Of a DNA stretch of 29,507 bases, positions 10,690 through 19,531 are shown in pieces. The position numbers were made by a program, and so were the translations under genes. The stretch covers positions 1 to 29,507 of the forward strand of contig JAYMSP010001707.1 of assembly GCA_036897095.1 (NCBI GenBank), in the 5' to 3' direction. This DNA is from Plantago elongata. Taxonomy: Eukaryota; Streptophyta; Magnoliopsida; Lamiales; Plantaginaceae. The notes beneath the pieces were generated by a model, which saw nothing but the letters and a program-made list of their open reading frames with translations, made no database searches and had not been told where the DNA came from. Each line of letters opens with the position of its first letter. The first letter of the stretch is position 1.

Positions 10690-10870
10690 CCTTTCCTTAT
10701 AAATAGGAGGTCCCAGAATCGATTTTTTTCTCATTGACCATTTTCACTCCTGCTAGAGAGATAAATTATCTGAGTATATTGTAGAGAGAGAAAGGGAACG
10801 ATACATAAAGGAACAGTCGAGTACTCCCGTCCGAGTAACCTTCCTTCGCCTTCCTCAGTAAGTTTCTCAC
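10685..10870 (+). promoter_or_regulatory. Antisense promoter-like module, proximal copy
   Basis: CTTATAAATAGG at about 10695 is a consensus plant TATA box. About 30-60 bp on come TTTTCACTCCTGCTAGAG and a purine-rich leader. A splice donor (CTCAGTAAGT) lies at about 10857, so a non-coding first exon of ~130 bp followed by an intron is likely before the coding start near 11083. It shares order and sequence with the module at 7940-8530. Promoter activity is inferred. Confidence 0.55.
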
Positions 10871-11082
10871 GTTTATTGTTTTTATTCCTTGCTCCTTACT
10901 CGTATGCTCAGCTCTTTATTTTCCGTTAGCACTACATCACGTTATGAGATTTAATTCTAAACGGAAGACATTGCACCGTAGGATCGGTCTTAAGTGCCGA
11001 ATAGGTATATGTGTATATATGACAACCCGTAGATACCGATTTTTAGACGATCGGCTCCATGTCCTTCTGATATAAGCATCCG

Positions 11083-12372
11083 ATGACACATTCCACAACC
11101 ATTTCTTCTCTTGTTATTGTATATCTACTCTGTGTCATATCGTCGGCCAACTCAATAAGTGATGTAGTAAATAATGTTGAGAATAAAGTTAATCAACCCC
11201 CTAACATTATTGTGCTTTCTGACTCGGGTCAGGCCTCTGAAATAGCCGATGACATTGCGGATTTCATGCCTGCCGAGTCTGAGGTTCAACTTGTGCATCA
11301 CTCTCCTTCTCAAGCTCTGGCTTTAAGTAGTGATGTCCGTCGACCCGGTGTATCTGTACAAGTAGCGAACACCGAGGCTCCGGTCACCCTAAGACAGTTG
11401 GATACTCCCGTTACTAATTTCACCGAGGAAGAGCTAGTTCATGAATCTTACAGTTTCCTCGGATACAATTATAGGATCCAGGTGTTAAATCCCATGCCTT
11501 TCTCTTCTATTCCAGGTTCTGAATTTTACCAAGGGAGTTCCAGTGCCCTACCAGCTCCCGACCAACTACTTTTGCAAGAGGAACCTTATTCCCCCGTGCC
11601 CCACCTTAGTCCTGTGAACCTTATACTTATGGCCGAAGATCCCGATGATTCCACCTCCGAGGATTCCTCTAGCGGTTCTTCAGACTCAGACTCCGATGAT
11701 GATCTTTCCGATGCCAATAGTAAAGGGCAGAAGTCTATTTTGGTAGGAAATGAGGGTGGAGAACCTGCCGAGGAAGGAGTAAATATCATGGTCACTGATG
11801 TTCCGGAGGAGGGAGCCAAGAAAGTGCCAGTACCCGAAGAGTCGAAGGTTACAACTCTGACCAAGAGGAGGATGCCGGCTAAGGAAGCCAAGGTAGCGAG
11901 ATCCGTACAGATTGGTCCGTTGAGAGAGGATGTCGAGAAGAACCTTTCTAGATTTATTCCAACTTGTTCCTCTACCATAAAAGAGAAAGAGATTCCCGAC
12001 CTCCGTCGGAGATTTGAGATTCCCGAGGATTTCGAAATCATTATTCCCAAACCCGAGGAAACCCTTTATAATCCTCCTACCGGGTGCATCTCACTTCATG
12101 AGCAAGTATTTAGGTGTGGGTTTGGGGTACCGATGATAGAACCTATCCTCCTTTTCTTTGAGGAGACACGCTCTGCCCAATACAGGTTCAGCCGAACTCA
12201 ATGGGAGCTCTGATGTGCTTTGTTGTGGTTCTGGACTCAAAGGGCGAGGTATTTTCCACGACCAAGTTCTTATCGGCCTTCACCATTTCGAAAGTCAAGA
12301 ATAGTTTATACTATTTATTTTGTTCTCTGAACAATTACCGGTTTCTTGATCCCTACGATTCTTCTTACTCCT
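11083..12372 (+). pseudogene. Antisense Tat gene, N-terminal part with 'putative gypsy-type transposon' domain
   Basis: An open frame of 376 codons runs on the plus strand, opposite to gag-pol. Residues ~150-260 are rich in Asp, Glu and Ser with a short basic stretch (TKRRMPAKEAK) after them. From ~310 the sequence (LYNPPTGCISLHEQVFRCGF, then EPILLFFEE) resembles the start of Pfam family Transposase_28, found in the antisense ORF of Tat elements and related plant proteins; its biochemical role is unknown. The frame closes at TGA 12211-12213, but the domain continues in another frame (LMCFVVVLDSKGEVF to NNYRFLDPY, to about 12372), so one frameshift splits it. The apparent signal peptide after the ATG is probably an accident: it sits where an intron end is expected, and the leading Met is uncertain. 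Confidence 0.68.
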
Positions 12373-12941
12373 GACGTTGATGGCTTCGATACTTCTGCAT
12401 CAAACATCCGAAGGGGACTTGGAGAGTTCCTCAGGTCTTCCAAAACAAGCAATTCAAGTCAGCCCCGTTGAGGGAAGTGCCTTGGTGGTTAGGTGAGTTA
12501 TGCAATGTGGAGATGATAATGAGTGATGGGGAAGAGTCCGAGGATGGAGAAGAGATGTTGATCAAGAATGAAAATGAAGCCCCTAATGAGAACCAGTCCA
12601 AGGATGAAGAGGAATCCGAGGATGAGACCGGATCCGAGGACAAAGATGAGTCGGATCTGGGGACCAGGATGTTGATGGAGAAGCCGAGGAGAGACTCATT
12701 GGTTGTGAAGACTTGGGTGAAGAAATGGCCAGGAGCGAAGGGCCATATTCGGTATCGATGGGAAACCCCCTATGTACTACAACCCTTACTCATTGGTTAT
12801 TCAGCCACAACTCTTTCTTGCCGGATTAACTAGCACCCCCGTTTATTATAACAATAGGGAGGATCTCAGTAAGCGTTCCTCTTATTCTTGTCGGTTTTAT
12901 GTTACTCGGCTTTCCTCTAACTGTTATTCCTTCACTTGTAG
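12373..12941 (+). pseudogene. Antisense Tat gene, acidic middle region
   Basis: A plus-strand frame at 12468-12833 encodes a strongly acidic stretch (about residues 22-68: SDGEESEDGEE, KDEEESEDETGSEDKDESD) and then a basic, tryptophan-containing segment. No known fold. Position and composition suit a linker between the Transposase_28-like part and the C-terminal coiled coil, but exon limits cannot be set. The stretch 12373-12467 shows nothing. A pyrimidine-rich acceptor (CACTTGTAG) at 12933-12941 begins the next exon. Confidence 0.45.
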
Positions 12942-14192
12942 ATTACTGGATCATGTCAACGGCGACTGCTCTGAACAAGCAGAAGGCTGTCGCGAAGTCG
13001 AGGGCGATGAATGCTGGGAAGGAATTGGGGAGGCATGTGGTGAATTTGAAAGCCGATGAACTGGTGAATGCGGCTACTATCCTCGAGCTACCACCTCCTA
13101 ATGTTGAGGTAATTCTGGCATCCATTAGATCAACTTTTGGCTAACCGACTAACTTGTGATTAACTCGAATTGCTCCTTCGCATGCGTAGGGTACCGCCAA
13201 CAAGAGTGCGGCTCCAGTTACCCCAGCCGAATACAAGACTAAGAAGAGGGACCGAGAAGCCTGCAAAAGCAGGAGTAGGTGCTCTAAGAAGAGTCGGCTC
13301 ACAATCGAGGAGTTCTCAGCAGAAAAACTAAAAAACTTTGACCAAGAGGCCCTCGGCCTTAGCTTGAAACTTCTCTCCGAGATGGTAAATTTTTCTCCAT
13401 TCCACCAACTTAAGCTTGTCGGTCCACATTCCTTTGGGACCAAATTAACTTACATCGAAATGATCCACATGTCTCCAATCATGCTGACGCTCTGACCAAT
13501 TTGAAGATTGCTCCCGACACTACTGCTTTGGTGGCCGAACTTGAGGCCTCTAAGAAGACTCTTACAGAGAGTGAGGTTGCTCGGGGAGCTCTGGAGGCCG
13601 AGAAGAGACGTCTTGAGAAGGAGGTTGAGGAAGAGAAAGCCCGAGCCGACCACGATAGCCTCATAGCCAAAGCCCTGGCTTCCAGCCGGCAGAAGGCAAA
13701 TAATTTATTGCTAAGAAAGTTACAGCTGACACGAGTGGAAGCTGTTCGGGAATTTATGGGCTCTAGGTCTTACCACAACAAGGTCATGGAGGAGGATGGA
13801 GTCTTTCGTGCTGACGGGGTCACATGTGCCATTGGTCAAATGGTCAAGCTAAAGTTGTTGCCCGAGAATTTCCAGATTGATAACACCGCTCTGGATATGA
13901 TAAACAATGCCGACAATGAAGACTATGTGGACAAAGATGAATGCTCGTTTGAGGAGCAGTTGACCGGAGAATGGTGGTAAGATGTGTGCAGTCCTCAGGT
14001 TAACGGCTTTCCAGACTTCCTAGGAGAATTCCATCCGAATTTCCCTACTTGGTTCCCCAGTTGTTCTTCAATTCTCGGATTGATAATCCTCATCTTGCCG
14101 ACCTGGATCGCGAATGGTGTCGTATTCCTCAAGCTTATGGACATGTGACTGGGATGGAGATCGTGGAGGAAGAAGTGGTTGTACTCAACTGA
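12942..14192 (+). pseudogene. Antisense Tat gene, C-terminal exons with coiled coil
   Basis: Three plus-strand exons can be read. Exon 12942-13108 follows TTGTAG and ends GAG before GTAATT. Exon 13190-13384 follows GCGTAG and ends before GTAAAT; it joins in phase and is Lys/Arg-rich (KTKKRDREACKSRSRCSKK), a likely nuclear signal. The third, from about 13460 to 13980, has a clear heptad-type coiled coil (ALVAELEASKKTLTESEVAR, then EAEKRRLEKEVEEEKARAD) and then an alpha-rich segment (RVEAVREFMGS, FRADGVTCAIGQM, LLPENFQID). After a TAA at 13978-13980 another frame (NSRIDNPHLADLDREWCRIP ... EEEVVVLN) reads to a TGA at 14190-14192 and looks like the true C terminus, so one more frame break is likely. 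The third exon's acceptor is not obvious. Function unknown; coiled coil plus basic exon suggest a nuclear, self-associating protein (inference). Confidence 0.62.
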
Positions 14193-14590
14193 ATCATCAT
14201 CCGACCCCCCAAGAACCGAATTCCCGAGTCTCCTCACCCTGTTGTTTAATCTAGTTGCCATGTGTCTTTTTTCCAAACTCTGATAGTTGTATAGGGTTGA
14301 TTACTAACTATGCCCTCAGTTTGTGAGGGACCATTCTTTTCTCGGTTATCCTTAGATCTTGTCTGAAGTTTCTTTGTATCTTCGCCTTATGCGAGATCTG
14401 AGGCTAACCTCTTAGCTAATTATCGGTATGAAATATTTTGTACTTATCGGACATGTTTTCGTTATGTGTTATCAATTTCTCTTTTCTTTTCGTAGCTATT
14501 CAGAGCTATTCGAAGTTTTATCTATATTATCTCCCCCCAAGTATTGAACATAGTATTGTCAAAACTGTGTTGAATACTTGTGTATGTTTG
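14193..14590. other. Spacer between antisense gene and tandem array
   Basis: AT-rich, with no reading frame or repeat that I can support. It would hold the antisense gene's 3' UTR and polyadenylation signal; no clear AATAAA stands out on the plus strand. Confidence 0.4.
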
Positions 14591-14594
14591 TTTA

Positions 14595-15300
14595 GTGATA
14601 CTCCACTTTGCGATAGTTAGCCGAGGAGATTACACTTGTATCCTTTTTGTTGTTTATTTAGTGATACTCGACTTTGCGATAGTTAGTCGAGGAGATTACA
14701 CTTGTATCTTTTGTGTTGTTTATTTAGTGATACTCGACTTTGCGATAGTTAGCCGAGGAGATTACACTTGTATCACTTGTGTTGTTTGTTTAGTGATACT
14801 CGGTTTACGCTAGTTAACAGAGGAGATTACACTTGTATCATTTTTGTTGTTTGTTTAGTGATACTCGACTTTGCGATTTTTTGCCGAGAAGATTACACTT
14901 GTATCACTTTTGTTGTTTGTTTAGTGATACTCGATTTACACTAGTTAGCCGAAGAGATTACACTTGTATCATTTTTGTTGTTTGTTTAGTGATACTCGGC
15001 TTTGCGGCTAGTTAGCCGAGGAGATTACACTTGTATCATTTTTGTTGTTTGTTTAGTGATACTCGACTTTGTGATAGTTAGCCGAGGAGATTACACTTGT
15101 ATCACTTTTGTTATTTGTTTAGTGATACTCAGTTTACGCTAGTTAGCCAAGGATATTACACTTGTATCATTTTTGTTGTTTTTAAGTGATACTCGGCTTT
15201 GCGCTAGTTAACCGATGAGATTACACTTATATCAATTTTTGTTGTCTGTTTAGTGATACTTGGCTAGTTAGCCGAGGAGATTACACTCGTACTTTTGACA
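14595..15300. repeat. 66-bp tandem repeat array, about 11 copies, in the Tat 3' UTR
   Basis: GTGATACT starts at 14595, 14661, 14727, 14793, 14858, 14924, 14989, 15056, 15122, 15186 and 15253, a period of 64-67 bp. The conserved part is GAGATTACACTTGTATCA then TTTTTGTTGTTTGTTTAGTG. Each unit has a short inverted pair around a ~10-nt loop (CTCGGCT ... AGCCGAG). Located just past the end of integrase, before the antisense gene, exactly where Tat elements are known to carry variable tandem arrays that can seed satellites. Confidence 0.94.
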
Positions 15301-15399
15301 GTAAAACAACTTGTATTGATGATCAAAAGGAGGATTCCTCGCGGGAATCAATTACAAGGATCTCGGTCATGCCGATTCTCAAAACATTACAAATCCCTC

Positions 15400-16440
15400 T
15401 CAAGGGTAAAACTTCTGGAGGTTCCTAGCATTCCATGTGCGCTCCACAGATTTCCAACTCATCTCGGTGAGCTCATAGCTTCCGTTGATGCTTGCTCGGA
15501 CCACTTTGAAAGGGCCTTTCCACTTGGGTTCTAGTTTCCAATTCGCAATTCCCGTTTTCGGACATTTTTGTTGTAAGCACGAGCCATAGTGGCCTGGTAG
15601 CCTATTGTTCGGGCCAATGTTGTGCTCCAAGCACTCTCAAACATGTCGAGATCATAAATGCTCGTGTCATGATTGTCGGCCAGTACGTATCCTTGGATTC
15701 GTTCATTCATGACAATCACTTCAGCAGGTTCGACAATTATGAACCGTAGAGTAGGTTGAAAGGAGTTTCCCGAGTACCAGTCTGATCAGTCGTGCAGTAT
15801 GCCCATAGGACTACATCGAGCTCATCTGCCAAGTCTCCCTTAGTTTCCCTAGCCTCTTGTGTAGGTTATCCACAATGGTATGATTGGTCACCTCCCATTT
15901 GCTTGTGGATACCCAACAAAAGTGAAGTGTTGGTCGATCTTCATTTCTTCACACCATTCTCAGAGCTTCCTTCCACTGAATTGTCAATCCACCAATATTC
16001 TGGGTAGCCCGAATCGACAAGTTAGATTCCACAGGAATCTTATCACATCATCCTCGGTAATTCCTACCGTAGGCTTTGCTTCAACCCATTTGGAGAAGTA
16101 CTCTACTGCGACGATCATGAACATGACATTTCCCGATGCAGGTGGAAAAGGTCCGACTATATCAACCCCCCACCGATCAAAAGGACAAGTAATGGCAGTG
16201 GGAATCATCGAGATTGTCGGCTGGTGTGGTATTTGGGCGAACATCTGGCAGTCTTCGCAAGATTGGGAGAATATGTTGGCTTCCTTCTGCATGGTCGGTC
16301 AGTAGAAACCTGCCCGATAAATTTTCTGTGCCAATGCTCTCCCTCCCGAGTGGATGCCACATGATCCATGGTGAATTTCTTTCAGGATGGTGTCGACCTC
16401 CTCTAGAGTAGCGCATCAGAGTAGTGTACCATCAAAAAAT
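15400..16440 (-). pseudogene. Tat pol: integrase region
   Basis: Integrase joins element cDNA to host DNA. From right to left: a zinc-binding Cys pair (SCEDCQMFAQ, about 16265-16230), the core start DRWGVDIVGPFPP with the first catalytic Asp (about 16170), FMIVAVEYFSKWVEAKPT, then RFGLPRILVD, where the usual SDNG second catalytic site is degraded. A later frame has LADELDVVLWAY and ETPFNLLYGS, and the C-terminal part (YNKNVRKRELRIGN, WKLEPKWKGPFKVVRA, YELTEM) ends at the stop 15400-15402 with no chromodomain, as expected for Tat. Several stops and frame changes between 15990 and 15630 break the gene. It follows the second RNase H directly. Confidence 0.88.
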
Positions 16441-16555
16441 ACCTTGTATAAGTCCGTGCCAGTCCACGAGTACCTTTGGAGCTTCCTCTAAAATCGTCGG
16501 CTTTCAGCTAGATCATTCAGAAGTATTCCTTTCAAGAAGTAAGAGATGAACGGGG

Positions 16556-17043
16556 TCATCCAATTCTCGGTTGTCGTGAGCATGCTATGATTTCAATTCT
16601 AGAGATAGAGGAAGCATCCTTGGTCATCAAGACTACAGTCCGAGTATCCACAACTCCAGGTGTCGTAGCCCACTTAGAAAGACCATCGGCTCTCGCATTC
16701 AAGGACCGATCAATCTTCTGAAGAGTAAATGTATCGAAAGTCTTTGCCAAATCCTTCACAAGCTGAAAATACTTAACCATGGAGGCACTCTTAGTTGTGA
16801 ATTTTCCCGAAAATTGTTCAGTCACCAATTGGAAATTCGAGAAGGCTTCAAGTTTCCTGGTCATGACTGAGTTGACCATTTTCATTCCTGAGAGTAACAC
16901 TTCGTACTCGACCTCATTGTTGGTGACAGGGAATGTCAAACGGATGGCATACTCCATATGTGCCCCCTCAGGGCTAACCAAAAGTAAGCATGTTCCGCCT
17001 GCATGAGAAGCCGAAGAACCATCAACATATAATGCCCATATTT
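16556..17043 (-). pseudogene. Tat pol: second (additional) RNase H domain
   Basis: The minus-strand frame opens with WALYVDGSSASHAGG (first catalytic Asp, about 17020), then the PEGAHMEYAIRL strand, NNEVEYEVLLSGM (catalytic Glu), KLEAFSNFQLV and ARADGLSKWA. This is the extra RNase H that the Tat lineage carries between its RT-RNase H and integrase, closer to the host/RVT_3 type. The third site is normally SDSQLV but here SNFQLV, losing the Asp. The remaining frame is open over about 160 codons, so it is the best preserved pol module. Confidence 0.88.
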
Positions 17044-17047
17044 CTCG

Positions 17048-17660
17048 TCACACGGGCCCAACAGGTCTAGTCGGAGGTGGTGGTGGTAAGACTTCCTCAT
17101 AGGACCGATTAACGATCCAGTCAGCTACGGGATAACCCTCATTGGCCTCAATCATGGGATCAGTTGAGGAGAGAACTAGAACGGCTGCATTCTCAGCATG
17201 TGTTGGTGCGTCCTTGTTTTTGTCCTCGGACTCATCCGGCGTATACGGGTACTCTGCTAAGAAGTCGGCTAATACTTGAGCCTTCTTTGCTGCCAGGGCT
17301 TGATACTCGATCGTGTGATCTCTCAACTCAATGGTCCATTTGGTCAATCTTCCCGACTTACCCGCATACCCTAAGACTTGTTTCAGAGGCTGGCTTGTGA
17401 GAACTACTATCTTATGGGATTGGAAATATGGCTTCAATTTTCACGCGGCCTCTACCAGGCAGAGTGCATATTTCTTGATTTTCTTATAATTCTTTTCGGT
17501 CGTGGTAAGGACTTTGCTAGGATAGTAGATGGGTAAATGCTCGCTCTTGCTAATCCGGACGAGAACCGAGCTTACAACTTCAGTCAAGACAGCTAAGTAA
17601 TTATAAAGAGGTTCGCCCTCCTCGGGTTTGGCCAGTAAGGGAGGTGTTGCCAAATAAGTC
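17048..17660 (-). pseudogene. Tat pol: RT-linked RNase H and linker
   Basis: Two frames make the classical retroelement RNase H joined to RT. The first (17653-17441) reads YNYLAVLTEVVSSVLVR, LPIYYPSKVL, ALCLVEAA; the second (17437-17048) reads KPYFQSHKIVVLTSQPLKQV, SGRLTKWTIEL and AAKKAQVLADFLAEYP, then a Pro-rich linker (VLPPPPPTRP) to the second RNase H. They are separated by a stop at about 17438-17443. This is the usual Ty3/gypsy connection, whose catalytic sites tend to be poor in Tat elements. Confidence 0.85.
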
Positions 17661-18890
17661 TTTAGGCTTTCAAAAGCCTAGTGACACTCTTCCGTCCATT
17701 CAAACTTATTAGTTTTTCGAAGTGTTTTAAAGAAAGGCAGGTTCTTCTCTGCAGACCTAGAAATAAACCGACTAAGAGAGATGACCTTTTTGATCAATCT
17801 TTGCACATATCTTAACTTCTCGGGATGAGGTAAATACATGATTGCTCTGATTTTCTCTGGATTAGCCTCAATTCCCCTCTAGGTCACCATGTAGCCGAGG
17901 AACTTCCCTCCTCAGACCCCAAAGGTACACTTGACTGGGTTTAGTTTCATGCCGTACTTTCTGATCGAGTATCGCAAAACATCTTTCCAAGTAATGCAAG
18001 TTATCACATGCTTCCTTGCTCTTAACCAGTATGTCATCACATAAACTTCCATCGACCGACCCAGCACTTCTCGGAACATGAGATTCATCAAGCGTTGATA
18101 TGTAGCTCCGGCATTTCGGAGTTCGAAAGGCATGGCTTTAAACTGAGGCTAATAAAGAAGACGACCTTCCTCCAGTTGTGATGAAGGTCGTCTTCTTTAT
18201 ATTCTCCTCGGCCATTCTAATATGATAGAATCCTTAGAAGGCATCCATGAAGCTTAGGAGCGCACATCCGGCTGTGGAATCAACTAGCTGATCTATCCTC
18301 GGGAGGGGATAAGGATCTTTAGGACAATGCTTGTTGAGAGTAATAAAGTCATTACACATTCGCGATTTTCCTAGACTTTTTTCCACTAGAACCACATTGC
18401 ATATCCAGTGCGAGTAATGAACTTCTCAGATGTGTGCTTGGAGTAGTCGGCTCACTTCCTTGGCTATGATCTTATCGCGCACAGTTCCATGATCCCTTTT
18501 CTTCTGTTTGATTGGTCGGATGAGGGGATCCATATTAAGTGAGTGCACCATAACCCGAGGATCAATTCCTGTCAAGTCGTCGGTGCTCCATGCAAAAACA
18601 TCCACATTCTTTCGTAGGAAAGATGTCATAGCGAAGGTTAACTCATCATCCATGCCGGAGCCGATCTTTACTTCTCGGTCCATTCGCCCGTCAACTAATT
18701 GCACTCCTATAATTTTCTCATCGAGCTGCATTCGGTTCTCATGCAGGAAACATTGAGTGGGTTCCCCTACAGGTGGTTCGGGAAGGATGACTGCATGCTC
18801 CTCCACTTTGACGCAATACGAAGGAATGACTACCTTGTTTGATCGGTCCTTATCAACTCCCATTTTCAGGTAGTTGATTCCGTCCCCCAC
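17661..18890 (-). pseudogene. Tat pol: reverse transcriptase
   Basis: The N-terminal part 18890-18426 is open (DVFAWSTDDLTGIDPRVMVH; IRPIKQKKRDHG) and matches the pre-fingers region of Tat RT. It continues in shifted frames with KSRMCNDFITLNKHCPKDPY, the palm start LLSFMDAF (Asp at 18243-18245), RMAEENIKKTTFIT, the PFELRNAGATYQRLMNLMF block (about 18130) and MKLNPVKCTFGV. Lesions: TAA at 18234-18236 right after FMDAF; a snap-back inversion at 18152-18200 replacing the segment before PFELRNAG; and a one-base loss at about 18038 that throws the catalytic YVDD motif out of frame (YVMTYW). The gene cannot make active RT. Confidence 0.9.
18152..18200. repeat. Perfect 18-bp inverted repeat, 13-bp loop, in RT
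   Basis: ATAAAGAAGACGACCTTC (18152-18169) and GAAGGTCGTCTTCTTTAT (18183-18200) are exact reverse complements separated by 13 bp. The right arm is the expected RT coding sequence (minus strand IKKTTF). The left arm lies where family members encode the short segment before the conserved PFGL-type block, so it appears to be newly copied from the opposite strand. Confidence 0.93.
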
Positions 18891-18923
18891 ACTCTTTTCC
18901 TTCTTCTTTCAGGTCCGCACAAG

Positions 18924-19510
18924 TCAGATTGGCAAACACAGTCTCTTGTGTCGGTCATCATCATTCACAAAAGGGGAATTCAACCGATCATATGGTTGAG
19001 ATGCTCGATAGGTAGATAAGGTGTAGCACTCCCAGGCAGCTGGCATGTTCCCCGTCAAAGTACCGACACCAAATTTGATTGAGAACTTAAGTTTCAAGTG
19101 GTAAGTGGAGCCAATTGCTCGGAACATGTTCAATGCGGGTCGACCGATGAGAACGTTATACTCAAATGGAGCATCAACAATGAGAAAAGGGACTGAGTTA
19201 TGGATGGCTCTACACGGACTTTCTCCCATGGAAAGTGGCAAGTAGAGAACACTGTGCGGTTGGATAAGATGTCCCCAAATCTGACCAATCTAGTCGTAAC
19301 CGATCGAATACCATCCAAACTCAATTCCATTTTCCGGACAGTGCTCATGAAGATGATGTTTGAAGAAATTCATGTCTCAATCAAGATTTTCGTCATCGGA
19401 TAGCCTGCGATGACCATCTCCACCACAAGTGGTACGTCCAGGTTAGAAGTTGATCCCTGACCGACGTAAGGAGGAGGAGCATCAGCTTCGTCAAAGGTGA
19501 AGACATTCAT
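18924..19510 (-). pseudogene. Tat aspartic protease region
   Basis: The protease would cut Gag-Pol. A minus-strand frame holds VVEMVIAGYPMTKILIE then the active site, where the expected D-T/S-G reads E-T-stop: GAG ACA TGA at 19378-19370, followed by ISSNIIFMSTVRKMELSL. After one frame change, 19241-18924 gives PFLIVDAPFEYNVLIGRPAL, AIGSTYHLKLKF and WECYTLS, the conserved second half of Tat retropepsin-like domains. The active-site Asp is Glu and the Gly is a stop codon, so the enzyme is lost. RT follows after ~35 bp. Confidence 0.83.
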
Positions 19511-19531
19511 CCTGTGCTTGATGTAATTGAC

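Noticed and set aside
11083-11160. N-terminal signal peptide suggesting a secreted protein
   Set aside because: Relatives of this antisense gene are not secreted as far as I know. The hydrophobic stretch sits where an intron end is expected, and an SSANSISDV start just after it looks more natural.
11586-12050. 154-codon minus-strand frame rich in Ser/Glu
   Set aside because: Shadow of the acidic plus-strand antisense gene.
14580-15015. Plus-strand frames in the 66-bp array with repeated VYLVILDFAIVSRGDYTCI
   Set aside because: Produced by the repeat, whose period is also near a multiple of three; the frame breaks where the unit length changes.
1400-15300. CRISPR-like arrays (repeats of 66 and 78 bp)
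   Set aside because: Units are head to tail with no unique spacers, and the setting is a plant retrotransposon.
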